Source: Microbacterium sp. STN6
GTDB taxonomy: Bacteria; Actinomycetota; Actinomycetes; Actinomycetales; Microbacteriaceae
Direction of reading: 5' to 3'
Length of the DNA: 64,000 nt
Assembly (NCBI RefSeq): GCF_026410545.1
Contig: NZ_JAPMIT010000001.1
Span: 124,001-188,000, forward strand
The position numbers and the translations under genes are program-made. A model generated the notes under the pieces. The model was not told where the DNA came from. It ran no database searches and worked only from the letters and a program-made list of their open reading frames with translations. Shown in pieces: positions 18,477-27,414 of the stretch (the first letter of the stretch is position 1; the number at the start of each line of letters is the position of its first letter).

Positions 18477-19946
18477 ATGGCGACGACAGATCAGAAGGCG
18501 ATCTCCACCAGGATTCCCGCGCGAATGGACCGGCTGCCGTGGTCGCGCTGGCACTGGATGGTCGTGATCGGCCTCGGCACCGTCTGGATCCTCGACGGGC
18601 TCGAGGTCACGATCGTCGGCTCGATCGGCTCGCGTATCACCGAGCGCAGCAGCGGGCTGGGCCTCACCGCAGCGGAGGTGGGCCTCGCCGCGGCCATCTA
18701 CGTCGCCGGCGCCTGCTGCGGATCCCTCGTCTTCGGCTACCTCACCGATCGCTTCGGCCGCCGCAACCTTTTCATGATCACGCTCGGCCTCTACCTGCTT
18801 GCCACGGTCGCCACGGCCTTCTCGTTCACGCCCCTCTTCTTCTTCGTGTGCCGCTTCTTCACGGGCGCCGGCATCGGCGGCGAATACTCGGCGATAAACT
18901 CGGCGATCGACGAGCTCATCCCCGCCCGTCGCCGCGGCGTGGTCGACCTCGCGATCAACGGCTCGTACTGGCTGGGCACCGCGTGCGGCGCCGTGCTGAC
19001 GGTGTTCCTGCTGAACAAGGACATCTTCGCCGCAGACATCGGATGGCGCCTCGCCTTCGGGCTCGGCGCGCTGTTCGGACTCATCATCCTGGTGGTTCGC
19101 CGCAACGTTCCCGAGTCTCCGCGCTGGCTCTTCATCCACGGCAGAGACGAGGAGGCGGAGAAGCTCGTCGGCGACATCGAGCAGCAGGTCGAGGAGTCGA
19201 CGGGCGAGCAGCTCGAGGCGGTGCCGAAGGACAAACAACTCGAGATCCACCAGCGCAAGACCACGAGCTTCTTCGAGATCATCCGCGTCGGCTTCACGGT
19301 GTACCCGAAGCGGTCGGTGCTCGGCCTCTCCCTGTTCATCGGGCAGGCGTTCCTCTACAACGCCGTCTTCTTCACGTATGCGCTCGTGCTGACGAAGCTG
19401 CTCAACGTGCCGGACTCGGTCGCCCCGTGGTCGCTCGTGCCCATCGCCGTCGGAAACTTCCTCGGCCCCGTGCTGCTCGGCCCGCTGTTCGACAGCGTCG
19501 GCCGAAGGATCATGATCAGCGGCTCGTACATTCTCTCCGGGTTGCTGCTCGTGGGCACCGCGCTTCTCTTCGGCGGGGGAGTGCTCGACGCCACCTGGCT
19601 CACCGTGTGCTGGGTCATCGTGTTCTTCTTCGCCTCCGCCGGGGCGAGCTCGGCCTACCTGACGGTGAGCGAGATCTTCCCCATGGAGACCAGAGCCATG
19701 GCCATCGCGTTCTTCTACGCGGTCGGCACCGGGCTCGGCGGCATTATCGGGCCGCTGCTGTTCGGTCGGTTCGTCGACCAGGGGGTCGACGCCGTGGTAG
19801 TGGGGTACTACATCGGCGCCGGTCTCATGATTGCCGCTGGCCTCGTGGAGGTGTTCCTCGGCATCGACTCGGAGCGCAAGTCGCTCGAGGACATCGCCGA
19901 CCCGCTCTCCAAGAAGAAGGAGAACGCGCCCGCGGGAGCGAAGTGA
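18477..19946 (+). CDS. MFS transporter, sugar/organic-acid porter type
   Basis: A 489-residue, 12-helix carrier. Between helices 2 and 3 it has [14 protein letters not shown] and between helices 8 and 9 [10 protein letters not shown], the two copies of motif [19 protein letters not shown] after helix 6 and [15 protein letters not shown] match the sugar-porter and metabolite:H+ symporter branches. The central loop (about residues 215-265) is charged. GGGGGC precedes the ATG. It stands alone, divergent from the DHA2 transporter about 200 bp away; substrate unknown. Confidence 0.88.
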   Translation: MATTDQKAISTRIPARMDRLPWSRWHWMVVIGLGTVWILDGLEVTIVGSIGSRITERSSGLGLTAAEVGLAAAIYVAGACCGSLVFGYLTDRFGRRNLFMITLGLYLLATVATAFSFTPLFFFVCRFFTGAGIGGEYSAINSAIDELIPARRRGVVDLAINGSYWLGTACGAVLTVFLLNKDIFAADIGWRLAFGLGALFGLIILVVRRNVPESPRWLFIHGRDEEAEKLVGDIEQQVEESTGEQLEAVPKDKQLEIHQRKTTSFFEIIRVGFTVYPKRSVLGLSLFIGQAFLYNAVFFTYALVLTKLLNVPDSVAPWSLVPIAVGNFLGPVLLGPLFDSVGRRIMISGSYILSGLLLVGTALLFGGGVLDATWLTVCWVIVFFFASAGASSAYLTVSEIFPMETRAMAIAFFYAVGTGLGGIIGPLLFGRFVDQGVDAVVVGYYIGAGLMIAAGLVEVFLGIDSERKSLEDIADPLSKKKENAPAGAK

Positions 19947-19954
19947 CGGGCAGA

Positions 19955-20113
19955 GCGGGTTGAGGAGGCGCGAAGCGCCGCGGGAGTGGGTTGAGGAGGC
20001 GCGAAGCGCCGTCTCGAAACCCCGTTCGCTCAAGGGTTTCGAGACGCGGCCGTCGGCCGCTCCTCAACCAGCATTGGGGGTTTCGAGACGCGGCTCTCGG
20101 CCGCTCCTCAACC
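19955..20113. repeat. class I palindromic repeat cluster upstream of rplJ
   Basis: Three full palindromes lie at 19989-20021, 20035-20069 and 20079-20113, with an extra half unit at about 19955-19985 in a 31-bp direct repeat. Ends are GGTTGAGGAG/GTCTCGAAACC or GGTTTCGAGACGCGGC/GCCGCTCCTCAACC; inner stems differ (GGCGC-GAA-GCGCC versus GCGGCC-GTC-GGCCGC) while pairing is kept. The cluster ends 12 bp before the rplJ promoter. Confidence 0.85.
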
Positions 20114-20124
20114 GGCAGGCCGAT

Positions 20125-20154
20125 TTGCGGATCGCCCTTCTGCTCACGTACTCT
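20125..20154 (+). promoter_or_regulatory. candidate rplJ-rplL promoter
   Basis: TTGCGG (20125-20130), an 18-bp spacer and TACTCT (20149-20154) form a plausible -35/-10 pair immediately upstream of the L10 leader. Confidence 0.5.
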
Positions 20155-20159
20155 GTACG

Positions 20160-20310
20160 AAGCCAAAGACCGCTGGTTATCGGTGCGCGCGCGCAAGCTG
20201 GGCGCATCCGATCGAAGGTTCGAGTATGAACAACCCGCGCAGGTGTATGTGAACTTTTCTCGCGGTCATTCGCGAATCGAGCTCCATGCCCTGCGCATGG
20301 AGCTTTTTTC
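20160..20310 (+). promoter_or_regulatory. ribosomal protein L10 leader with intrinsic attenuator
   Basis: The region before rplJ contains leader-like sequence (CCAAAGACCGCTGG and AACCCGCGCAGGTGTATGTG), resembling the conserved L10 leader that L10(L12) binds to limit its own operon. It ends in a textbook intrinsic terminator: AGCTCCATG (20280-20288), a 7-nt loop, CATGGAGCT (20296-20304) and a T-run. The design implies premature termination when L10 is in excess. Leader assignment is by recognition of motifs and position, not by a covariance search. Confidence 0.75.
20280..20310 (+). terminator. intrinsic attenuator in the rplJ leader
   Basis: A perfect 9-bp stem with 7-nt loop is followed by six T residues, 47 bp upstream of the rplJ start. 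It is the strongest Rho-independent terminator in the window. Confidence 0.85.
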
Positions 20311-20356
20311 ATGCCCGGGCCCGGGGCTGCCGGCACAGAAATATTGAGGAGTGGCC

Positions 20357-20872
20357 ATGGCGAACAAGGAAGCCACGGTTGCCGAGCTCACGGAGAAGTT
20401 CCAGAGCTCGAGCGCCGTTCTGCTGACCGAGTACCGCGGCCTCACTGTTGCGCAGCTCAAGCAGCTGCGTCGAAGCATCAGTGCGGACGCGTCGTACGCC
20501 GTGGTGAAGAACACGCTGACCAAGATCGCGGCGAACAAGGCAGGCATCTCGTCGTTTGACGACGAGCTCGTCGGCCCGTCCGCGATCGCGTTCGTGCACG
20601 GTGACCCTGTCGCCGTCGCGAAGGCTCTTCGTGACTTCGCCAAGGCAAACCCTCTTCTGGTAGTCAAGGGCGGCTATTTCGATGGCAACCCGCTGACCGC
20701 CGCAGAGGTAGGCAAGCTCGCCGACCTCGAGTCCCGTGAGGTGCTGCTGGCCAAGCTGGCCGGCGCCTTCAAGGCCTCGCTGTTCGGAGCCGCATATCTG
20801 TTCAACGCACCGCTGTCGAAGGCCGTTCGCACGGTCGACGCGCTGCGCGACAAGCAGGAGTCCGCAAGCTAG
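20357..20872 (+). CDS. rplJ: 50S ribosomal protein L10
   Basis: A 171-residue L10 that anchors the L7/L12 stalk to 23S rRNA. Recognisable blocks are [46 protein letters not shown] and the C-terminal L12-binding helix. TTGAGGAG precedes the ATG at 20357; a GTG six bases upstream is in frame but less likely. The gene is followed after 96 bp by rplL, the usual order. rplK and rplA are not adjacent in this window. Confidence 0.98.
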   Translation: MANKEATVAELTEKFQSSSAVLLTEYRGLTVAQLKQLRRSISADASYAVVKNTLTKIAANKAGISSFDDELVGPSAIAFVHGDPVAVAKALRDFAKANPLLVVKGGYFDGNPLTAAEVGKLADLESREVLLAKLAGAFKASLFGAAYLFNAPLSKAVRTVDALRDKQESAS

Positions 20873-20968
20873 TCGGCCGAGAGGTTGGTCCCCCCGGCAG
20901 GGTGCGCAGCATCCGTCGCCGAGGGCATGCACGCGGTGAGTACATCAGAGATACAAGGAGAAGAAACA

Positions 20969-21361
20969 ATGGCAAAGCTGTCAACCGACGAGCTGCTGGA
21001 CGCCTTCAAGGAGCTCACGCTCATTGAGCTCAGCGAGTTCGTGAAGAAGTTCGAGGAGACCTTCGAGGTCACCGCCGCCGCTCCCGTCGCGGCCGCCGCA
21101 GCTCCGGCTGCCGGTGGTGCCGCGGGTGGTGCCGAAGAGGTTGAGGAGAAGGACTCCTTCGACGTGATCCTCGAGGCCGCCGGCGAGAAGAAGATCCAGG
21201 TCATCAAGGAGGTGCGCACGCTCACCAGCCTCGGCCTCGGTGAGGCGAAGGCCCTCGTTGACGGCGCCCCCAAGCCTGTGCTCGAGGGTGTCAACAAGGA
21301 GGCCGCCGACAAGGCCAAGGAGCAGCTCGAGGGTGCCGGCGCGACCGTCACCGTCAAGTAA
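20969..21361 (+). CDS. rplL: 50S ribosomal protein L7/L12
   Basis: A 130-residue stalk protein. The N-terminal dimerisation domain ([20 protein letters not shown]) is joined by an Ala/Gly-rich hinge to the C-terminal factor-binding domain ([50 protein letters not shown]). CAAGGAGAAG provides a strong ribosome site, as expected for a protein made in multiple copies per ribosome. A terminator follows. Confidence 0.99.
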   Translation: MAKLSTDELLDAFKELTLIELSEFVKKFEETFEVTAAAPVAAAAAPAAGGAAGGAEEVEEKDSFDVILEAAGEKKIQVIKEVRTLTSLGLGEAKALVDGAPKPVLEGVNKEAADKAKEQLEGAGATVTVK

Positions 21362-21387
21362 TCTGCGCATCTCGTAGGTTCTCTTCG

Positions 21388-21425
21388 AAAGGGCGCCGAC
21401 CCGCAACTGCGGGCGGTGCCCTTTT
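21388..21425 (+). terminator. intrinsic terminator after rplL
   Basis: AAAGGGC and GCCCTTTT flank a GC-rich stem (CGACCCGC / GCGGGCGG) with a short loop, ending in T residues 30-60 bp after the rplL stop. Confidence 0.8.
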
Positions 21426-21430
21426 GCGCG

Positions 21431-21606
21431 CCTACCGCCGCCCCACCGCCGACACCGCGGCCCCCGCCGCCGCCCTGGCGATCAGCAATGTCGCTCTGCA
21501 GGAAGAATCGGCAGACACGCCGCCGAAGATCGCTGCAGGCACGGGGTGTCGGCCGAATCTTCCTGCAGAGCTGCGCGCCCGGGCTACCGCCGCCGCCCCA
21601 CCGCCG
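21431..21606. repeat. 79-bp near-perfect palindrome between direct repeats
   Basis: Arms at 21493-21521 and 21543-21571 (29 nt each, 26 complementary) begin GCTCTGCAGGAAGA and end TCTTCCTGCAGAGC, with a 21-nt loop. On either side lie similar CTACCGCCGCCCCACCGCC sequences (from 21432 and from 21584). No credible gene covers the 310-bp rplL-marR gap. The function is unknown. Confidence 0.75.
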
Positions 21607-21635
21607 CCATCGCCGCCGACCTCGGAGACGCCGGA

Positions 21636-21665
21636 TTGGATTTAGTTAGGCGGGCTATATATAAT
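21636..21665 (+). promoter_or_regulatory. promoter of leaderless marR-MFS operon
   Basis: TTGGAT (21636-21641), an 18-bp spacer and a consensus TATAAT (21660-21665) lie only six bases before the ATG at 21672. Transcription should begin at or next to the A of the start codon, so the mRNA is probably leaderless. Confidence 0.75.
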
Positions 21666-21671
21666 AGAGAC

Positions 21672-22274
21672 ATGCCAACCCAAGAAATCCTTACTTCGGC
21701 GCGCCCGGACGCCGACACAGCAAGTAGCAACACAGCAACCAGCCAAACTGCAGTCAGCAATAGTGCGCACAGCAACACTGCGCACAGCAACACTGCGCAC
21801 AGCGCCGACGGCGCCAGCGGCCTGCAGCGCACCCTCAGCGATCTCGTGCAGACCAGCCACCGGCTCACCCGCCTCGCCGCCCACGTGAGCGGTAACACCG
21901 AGTCACCAGCCACGTGGCGCACCATCAGCGTGCTGCAGAGCTTCGGCGCCATGCGCCTCGGCGAACTCGCCACCCGCAGCCGCGTCTCCCAGCCCACCAT
22001 GACCAAGCTCGTACGCAACCTCGTGGAGCGCGAGTGGGTCAAGCGCATCGCCGACACCGATGACGCCCGCGCCTGGCAGATCGCCAGCACCCGCAAGGGC
22101 GAGGCCGCGCTGCAGCAGTGGCGCGACACCATCGCGACGGCCCTCGTTCCCCTCTTCGAGGACATCACCGACGACGAGGCCGAGGTTCTGCGTCGCGCGG
22201 TCGACATCATCAGCTCGCGAGAGAGACTCACGGATGCCGCATCCGCTGCCCTGCTCGACGGGGCCGCCCGATGA
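21672..22274 (+). CDS. MarR family transcriptional regulator
   Basis: A 200-residue MarR regulator with core LGELATRSRVSQPTMTKLVR (recognition helix) and the wing REWVKRIADTDDARAWQIAS. The first 45 residues are unlike the family: Ser/Thr/Asn/Ala-rich, including the repeated A-H-S-N-T encoded by 15-bp tandem units at about 21764-21800. There is no ribosome site; the -10 box abuts the ATG. Its stop overlaps the MFS start by 4 bp, so it likely controls that transporter and itself. Confidence 0.88.
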   Translation: MPTQEILTSARPDADTASSNTATSQTAVSNSAHSNTAHSNTAHSADGASGLQRTLSDLVQTSHRLTRLAAHVSGNTESPATWRTISVLQSFGAMRLGELATRSRVSQPTMTKLVRNLVEREWVKRIADTDDARAWQIASTRKGEAALQQWRDTIATALVPLFEDITDDEAEVLRRAVDIISSRERLTDAASAALLDGAAR

Positions 22275-23536
22275 GCCGCACCGCCACGGCGCCCCACGCC
22301 TCGTCGTCGGGCTCGGCCAGCATCCTCAAACAGCCGACCGCCGTGTGGGCGGTCGCCTTCGCGTGCGTCATCGCCTTCATGGGAATCGGCCTCGTCGACC
22401 CCATCCTGCCCGCCATCGCGGGGGAGCTGAAGGCCACGCCTACCGAAACGGAGCTGCTGTTCACGAGCTACCTCGTGATCACGGGCGTCGCCATGTTCTT
22501 CACGAGCTGGCTCTCCAGTCGCATCGGCGCCAAGAAGACCCTGCTCATCGGCCTCGCGCTCATCGTGATCTTCGCGGCCGCGGCCGGGCTCTCGCAGAAC
22601 GTCGAGTCGATCATCGGCTTCCGCGGCGGGTGGGGGCTGGGGAACGCGCTGTTCATCTCGACGGCACTTGCCACGATCGTGGGTGCCGCCTCGGGCGGCA
22701 CCTCATCCGCGATCATTCTGTATGAGGCAGCGCTGGGTCTCGGCATTGCGGTCGGCCCGCTGCTCGGCGGGCTGCTCGGCGGCATCAGCTGGCGGGGGCC
22801 GTTCTTCGGCACGGCCGTGCTCATGGCGGTCGGTTTCGTTGCGATCGTCACGCTGCTGAAGAAGGATCCCGAGAGCCCGCAGCCGACGCCGCTCTCGGCG
22901 CCGTTCCGCGCGCTCGCCAGGCCGGCGCTCGCGGTTATGGCCGGCGCCGCCCTGTTCTACAACATCGGCTTCTTCGTGCTGCTCGCCTACACGCCGTTCG
23001 CCCTCGTGCCGCTCGGTCTCTCGAGTGCCATGACGCTCGGGTTCATCTTCTTCGGCTGGGGCGTCGCGGTCGCCGTGAGTTCCGTGTGGCTCGCGCCGCT
23101 GCTGACGTCGCGCATGCGACGCACCCGCGTGCTCTGGACCATGCTGCCGGTGCTCGCGGCCGACCTCCTGGTCGCGGGGCTGCTGATCCACTCGGCCGCG
23201 GGGCTCATCGCGTGCGTGATCGTGGGCGGGCTGTTCCTCGGCATCCTGAACACGGTGCTCACCGAGAGCGTGATGGAGGCGACGGATCTGCCGCGCTCTG
23301 TCGCGTCGAGCGCCTATTCGGGCGTCCGCTTCCTCGGCGGCGCCATCGCCCCGCCGCTGGCCACCGTACTCGCCGACACCATTGCGCCGTCGACGCCGTT
23401 CTTCATGGCGGCTGTCTCAGTGCTCATCGCGGCGGCGCTCGTCATCGCCGGCTCGCGCGCGCTGCGCCGTGCCGACGGCGGGCACGAGAGCCAGCTCGAG
23501 GAGGCCGAGGCGATCTCGCTCGCCGACGCCAGCTGA
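22271..23536 (+). CDS. MFS transporter, 12-TMS efflux type
   Basis: A 421-residue carrier with VWAVAFACVIAFMGIGLVDP in the first helix, the motif A variant SSRIGAKKTLLIGLAL and the motif C-like GIAVGPLLGGLLGG in helix 5, all typical of proton-driven drug exporters. It is the second gene of a coupled marR-MFS unit (ATGA overlap). The C-terminal tail is acidic. Substrate unknown; the arrangement suggests efflux of the compound that inactivates the MarR protein. Confidence 0.9.
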   Translation: MSRTATAPHASSSGSASILKQPTAVWAVAFACVIAFMGIGLVDPILPAIAGELKATPTETELLFTSYLVITGVAMFFTSWLSSRIGAKKTLLIGLALIVIFAAAAGLSQNVESIIGFRGGWGLGNALFISTALATIVGAASGGTSSAIILYEAALGLGIAVGPLLGGLLGGISWRGPFFGTAVLMAVGFVAIVTLLKKDPESPQPTPLSAPFRALARPALAVMAGAALFYNIGFFVLLAYTPFALVPLGLSSAMTLGFIFFGWGVAVAVSSVWLAPLLTSRMRRTRVLWTMLPVLAADLLVAGLLIHSAAGLIACVIVGGLFLGILNTVLTESVMEATDLPRSVASSAYSGVRFLGGAIAPPLATVLADTIAPSTPFFMAAVSVLIAAALVIAGSRALRRADGGHESQLEEAEAISLADAS

Positions 23537-23600
23537 GGCCGCGTCGATTGCCGCCCTCTGCACTCGCCGCGTGCGCGGCCCTCGGGCGACCCCGTGCTTT

Positions 23601-23618
23601 GGTTGCCAAGTTGCAACC
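23601..23618. promoter_or_regulatory. candidate operator of the alpha-glucoside-type ABC operon
   Basis: GGTTGC-N6-GCAACC is a perfect 6-bp inverted repeat about 150 bp upstream of the binding-protein start. No regulator gene is adjacent, so the protein that would bind is unknown. No other feature was recognised in 23537-23766. Confidence 0.35.
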
Positions 23619-23766
23619 TTAACCGGGTGCGAGTCTGTCCACCCCTCAGTAGGGTGTCAGAAAGGAACCACCTGTAAACCGGCCCTCGATGTGCCCGGCG
23701 TACCCGGCCGGCACGGCGAAGCCGGCAGCGGGTGCCCTGCTCGGCACGCTCAAAGAGGAGAGACAG

Positions 23767-25092
23767 ATGGCAAAGGCAATACGACGTCGACTGATTCCGA
23801 TCATGGCAGCCATGGGTGTCACGGCGCTCGCGCTCGGCGGGTGCTCGTCCGGGGGTTCCGACAACTCCGGCGGGGGCGGCAATTCGTCCGGCGGCAGTGA
23901 GCTGAAGGGCGTGACCCTCAACGTCGCGGCGGACTGGTCGGGCGCCGAGCAGAAGAACTTCGAGAAGGTACTCGCGCAGTTCGAGAAGGAGACCGGAGCC
24001 AAGGTCAACTACACCAGCTACGGCACCAACGTCGCGACCACGCTGAACACGAAGGTCGAGGGCGGCGACCCGCCTGACGTCGCGGTCATTCCGCAGCCCG
24101 GGCTGCTCACCTCGCTCGCCAAGGCCGGCAGCCTGATCGAACTCGACAGCGCGACGCTCGACGAGGTCAAGGCCAACTTCGCCAAGACCTGGGTCGACCT
24201 CGGCAGTGTCGACGGCAAGGCGTACGGCATCTGGTTCAAGGGCTCGAACAAGTCGACAGTCTGGTACAACACCAAGGTCTACGACCAGGCCGGCGCGACG
24301 GTGCCCAAGACGTGGGACGAATTCATGAAGACGCTGAAGCTCATCTCCGACTCCGGCACGTACGGGCTCTCCATTGGTGCGGATGCCGGTTGGCCGCTCA
24401 CCGACTGGTTCGAGAACGTGTACCTCCGCACCGCCGGCCCTGACATGTACGACAAGCTCACCAACCACGAGATCCCGTGGACCGACCCGTCGGTGACCAA
24501 GGCGCTCACACTCCTCGGCACCCTGTGGGGCGACAAGGCGATCGTGGAACCGGGCACCGCACAGCGCACCTTCGGCGACTCGGTCACCGAGGTGTTCGGC
24601 GCAACCCCCAAGGCAGGAACGGTCTACGAGGGCGACTTCGTGGCAGGCAACATCGCCAGCAGCACCAAGTCGAAGGTCGGTGAGAACGCGAAGTTCTACG
24701 ACTTCCCCTCGATCGACGGGTCTGAGCCCGCGGTCGTCGGCGGTGGAAACGCGGCCATCCAGCTGAAGAAGAACAAGGGTGCTGCCGCGCTCATGAAGTA
24801 CCTCGCCGGGCCCGAAGCGGCAACCATCTGGGTCAAGCTCGGCGGATTCACCTCGCCGAACAAGAAGGTCGACATGTCGGCATACCCGGATGCCACGTCG
24901 AAGCAGATCGCCGAGGCGCTGGTGAACGCGAAGACGTTCCGGTTCGACATGTCTGACTCGGCGCCGAGCGCATTCGGTGGAACGAAGGGGTCGGGTGAAT
25001 GGCAGATTCTGATCGACTTCTTCAACAACCCCACCGATGTGCAGGGCACGCAGCAGAAGCTCGAGGCGGCCGCCGTGCAGGACTACAAGTAA
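23767..25092 (+). CDS. extracellular sugar-binding lipoprotein, AglE-like
   Basis: A 441-residue solute-binding protein of the carbohydrate uptake 1 class. The signal peptide is a lipoprotein type: RRLIPIMAAMGVTALALGGC, with the lipobox Cys near residue 27, followed by a Gly/Ser linker. The mature part (TLNVAADWSGAEQKNFEKVL, NTKVEGGDPPDVAVIPQPGL) resembles AglE-type alpha-glucoside binding proteins. AGAGGAGAG precedes the ATG. It heads a three-gene importer operon. Its ATPase is not encoded here; a shared MsiK-like ATPase elsewhere is the usual actinobacterial solution. Confidence 0.9.
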   Translation: MAKAIRRRLIPIMAAMGVTALALGGCSSGGSDNSGGGGNSSGGSELKGVTLNVAADWSGAEQKNFEKVLAQFEKETGAKVNYTSYGTNVATTLNTKVEGGDPPDVAVIPQPGLLTSLAKAGSLIELDSATLDEVKANFAKTWVDLGSVDGKAYGIWFKGSNKSTVWYNTKVYDQAGATVPKTWDEFMKTLKLISDSGTYGLSIGADAGWPLTDWFENVYLRTAGPDMYDKLTNHEIPWTDPSVTKALTLLGTLWGDKAIVEPGTAQRTFGDSVTEVFGATPKAGTVYEGDFVAGNIASSTKSKVGENAKFYDFPSIDGSEPAVVGGGNAAIQLKKNKGAAALMKYLAGPEAATIWVKLGGFTSPNKKVDMSAYPDATSKQIAEALVNAKTFRFDMSDSAPSAFGGTKGSGEWQILIDFFNNPTDVQGTQQKLEAAAVQDYK

Positions 25093-25110
25093 CCGGCAGA
25101 GGTCGACGCC

Positions 25111-26475
25111 ATGACAACCGCTCCGGTTGCCGAGCGCACACGCACCGAGGGGGAGGGCGCCTCGCGCCCTCCCCGTCGGGCGCGCACGCGCCGCACCATC
25201 TACACGGCGCTCGCGTTTCTCGCGCCGGCCCTCGTGCTGCTCGGCGTTCTGGTGGCCTACCCGGTCATCTACTCGATCTGGCGTTCCCTGTACGACGCGG
25301 CGGGCACGAACTTCCTGGGGCTCGGCAACTACGCCACGATGTTCACCGATCCGGCCACGTTCGTCGCCATTCGCAACAACATCATCTGGGTCGTCGTGGT
25401 GCCGGTCAGCGTCACGATCCTCGGCCTGATCTTCGCCGTGCTCATGGACAAGATCAAATGGGGCATCGCGTTCAAGCTGATCGTGTTCATGCCCATGGCC
25501 ATCTCCATGGTCGCGGCCGGCGTCATCTTTCGCACTGCGTTTCAGGAGAACCCGCAGCTCGGCTCAGTGAACGCCGGCCTGGTCGCCATTCACGACGCCT
25601 TCGCCCCCAACTCGTCGTACCCGAACGCCCGACCGCGGCCTGACGCCGGCATCACGCAGGCGAAGAGTGGCGCCATCACGTCGAACGACGCGGTGCAGGC
25701 TGGCGGCGAGGCAAACTTCCCGCTCCTGGCGATCAACCAGGAGAACGTGCCGGCCACCGCGAAGACCGGCGCGCCCGCGCCTGCGGCGAAGTCGGATGAG
25801 ATCACGGGCACGGTCTGGCTCGACTTCGTGCGCGGCGGCGGCGGCCAGAACGGCCAGCTCGGCGACGGCAAGAAGGGGTTGCCGGGTGTCGAAGTCGACG
25901 CAGTCGACGCATCCGGTGCCGTGGTAGGCAAGGCGACGACGGATGCGGACGGCACCTACGCGATCGCCTCGCTCGCGTCGGGCAGCTACACCGTCACCCT
26001 GCCTGCGTCGAACTTCCAGGCCGCCTACACCGGAATCTCGTGGCTCGGCCCGACGCTCGTGACCGCCGTGGTCATCCTCAGCTACGTCTGGATCTGGGCC
26101 GGCTTTGCCATGGTGATGATCGCATCCGGCTTGTCTGCCATGGACCGCTCTCTGCAGGAGGCGGCGCGCATGGACGGGGCGAACGAGTGGCAGGTGTTCC
26201 GGCGCATCACGGCGCCTCTGCTCTCGCCCGTGCTCATCGTGGTGTTCATCACCCTCATCGTGAACGTGCTGAAGATCTTCGACCTGGTCTACGTGATACC
26301 CCCTGCCTCATCGTTGCCGGATGCGACGGTGATCGCCGTGCAGATGTGGTCGGTGTCGTTCGGCGGCGGCAACGACCAGGGCCTCGGCAGCGCACTCGCC
26401 GTGCTGCTGCTGATACTCGTGCTGCCGTTCATGATCATCAACGTGCGCAGGTTCAGGACGGAGAGGGAGCAGTGA
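25111..26475 (+). CDS. sugar ABC transporter permease (MalF/AglF type) with extracytoplasmic domain insert
   Basis: A 454-residue permease. Helix 1 is around residues 30-56; the EAA loop EAARMDGANEWQVFRRI (350-366) contacts the ATPase. Between IFRTAFQ (about 140) and ISWLGPTLV (about 310) is an insert of roughly 165 residues. Its second half (about 231-300) reads GTVWLDFV, then KGLPGVEVDAVDASGAVVGK and TTDADGTYAIASLASGSYTV, the pattern of a Cna-B/carboxypeptidase-regulatory-like beta sandwich. A comparable loop occurs in some MalF proteins, but this fold differs. The first half is low complexity. It may help dock the binding protein or bind sugar at the surface. Confidence 0.88.
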   Translation: MTTAPVAERTRTEGEGASRPPRRARTRRTIYTALAFLAPALVLLGVLVAYPVIYSIWRSLYDAAGTNFLGLGNYATMFTDPATFVAIRNNIIWVVVVPVSVTILGLIFAVLMDKIKWGIAFKLIVFMPMAISMVAAGVIFRTAFQENPQLGSVNAGLVAIHDAFAPNSSYPNARPRPDAGITQAKSGAITSNDAVQAGGEANFPLLAINQENVPATAKTGAPAPAAKSDEITGTVWLDFVRGGGGQNGQLGDGKKGLPGVEVDAVDASGAVVGKATTDADGTYAIASLASGSYTVTLPASNFQAAYTGISWLGPTLVTAVVILSYVWIWAGFAMVMIASGLSAMDRSLQEAARMDGANEWQVFRRITAPLLSPVLIVVFITLIVNVLKIFDLVYVIPPASSLPDATVIAVQMWSVSFGGGNDQGLGSALAVLLLILVLPFMIINVRRFRTEREQ

Positions 26476-27356
26476 CCACGACCGATCTCAGCATCGTCAG
26501 GGGCAAGCGCAGCGCCGCCGGCCGTGTCGTCGACTTCTTCGGCAAAGGTGTCGTCAACCTGGTGCTGCTGATCGTCGCGGTCTTCTGGCTCGTGCCGACC
26601 GTGGGCCTCTTCCTTTCGTCGCTGCGCTCGAGCACCGACAACGGGCAGAGCGGCTGGTGGACGGTGTTCACGGCACCGGCCCAGTTGACCCTGAAGAACT
26701 ACGAGAACCTGCTGGGCAATGCGCAGTTCATGGGTTCGTTCTGGAACACCATCGTCATCACGGTGCCCGCGACGATTCTGGTGGTCGTGATCGGTGCGCT
26801 GGCGGGCTACGCGTTCGCGTGGGTAAAATTTCCCGGTCGCGACTGGCTGCTGATCGCGGTCATCGTGATGCTCGCCGTGCCCGTGCAGGTGGCGCTGATC
26901 CCGATCGCGAAGCTCTACGGCTCGCTCGGGCTGTTCGGCAGCATCATCGGCGTCATCCTGTTCCACACGGCGTTCGGCCTGCCGTTCGCCATCTTCCTGC
27001 TGCGCAACTTCTTCACGCAGGTTCCCGGAGAGCTGATGGAGGCGGCCCGGCTCGACGGCGCGAGCGAGATGCGCATCTTCTCGCGCATCGTGCTGCCGCT
27101 CGGCATGCCCGCCGTCGCGTCGCTCGGCATCTTCCAGTTCCTGTGGGTGTGGAACGACATGCTCGTCGCGCTGATCTTCACGAACGCGTCGTCGCAGCCG
27201 GTGACGGTGGCGATCCAGAGCCAGCTGCGGCAGTTCGGGGCGAACATCGACGTGCTGTCGTCGGGAGCGTTCCTGTCGATGATCATTCCGCTGATCGTGT
27301 TCTTCGCGTTCCAGCGCTACTTCGTCACGGCGCTGCTGGCCGGCTCGCAGCGCTGA
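26472..27356 (+). CDS. sugar ABC transporter permease (MalG/AglG type)
   Basis: A 294-residue second permease of the importer. It has six predicted helices, from LVLLIVAVFWLVPTVGLFLS to FLSMIIPLIVFFAFQRYFV, and the EAA loop ELMEAARLDGASEMRIFSRI. The start is a GTG at 26472 that overlaps the AglF-type stop (GTGA) with GAGAGGGAG upstream. It should form a heterodimer with the preceding permease. Confidence 0.93.
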   Translation: MTTTDLSIVRGKRSAAGRVVDFFGKGVVNLVLLIVAVFWLVPTVGLFLSSLRSSTDNGQSGWWTVFTAPAQLTLKNYENLLGNAQFMGSFWNTIVITVPATILVVVIGALAGYAFAWVKFPGRDWLLIAVIVMLAVPVQVALIPIAKLYGSLGLFGSIIGVILFHTAFGLPFAIFLLRNFFTQVPGELMEAARLDGASEMRIFSRIVLPLGMPAVASLGIFQFLWVWNDMLVALIFTNASSQPVTVAIQSQLRQFGANIDVLSSGAFLSMIIPLIVFFAFQRYFVTALLAGSQR

Positions 27357-27414
27357 GGCTGTGCCTGAACCGCGACCGGCGCCAGCGGGCCGCGAGCGCG
27401 ATTAGGCTCATCGG

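Noticed and set aside
18351-20033. A 560-codon minus-strand frame opposite the MFS transporter gene
   Set aside because: Acidic low-complexity translation (Glu/His/Arg) mirrors a membrane-protein gene on the plus strand.
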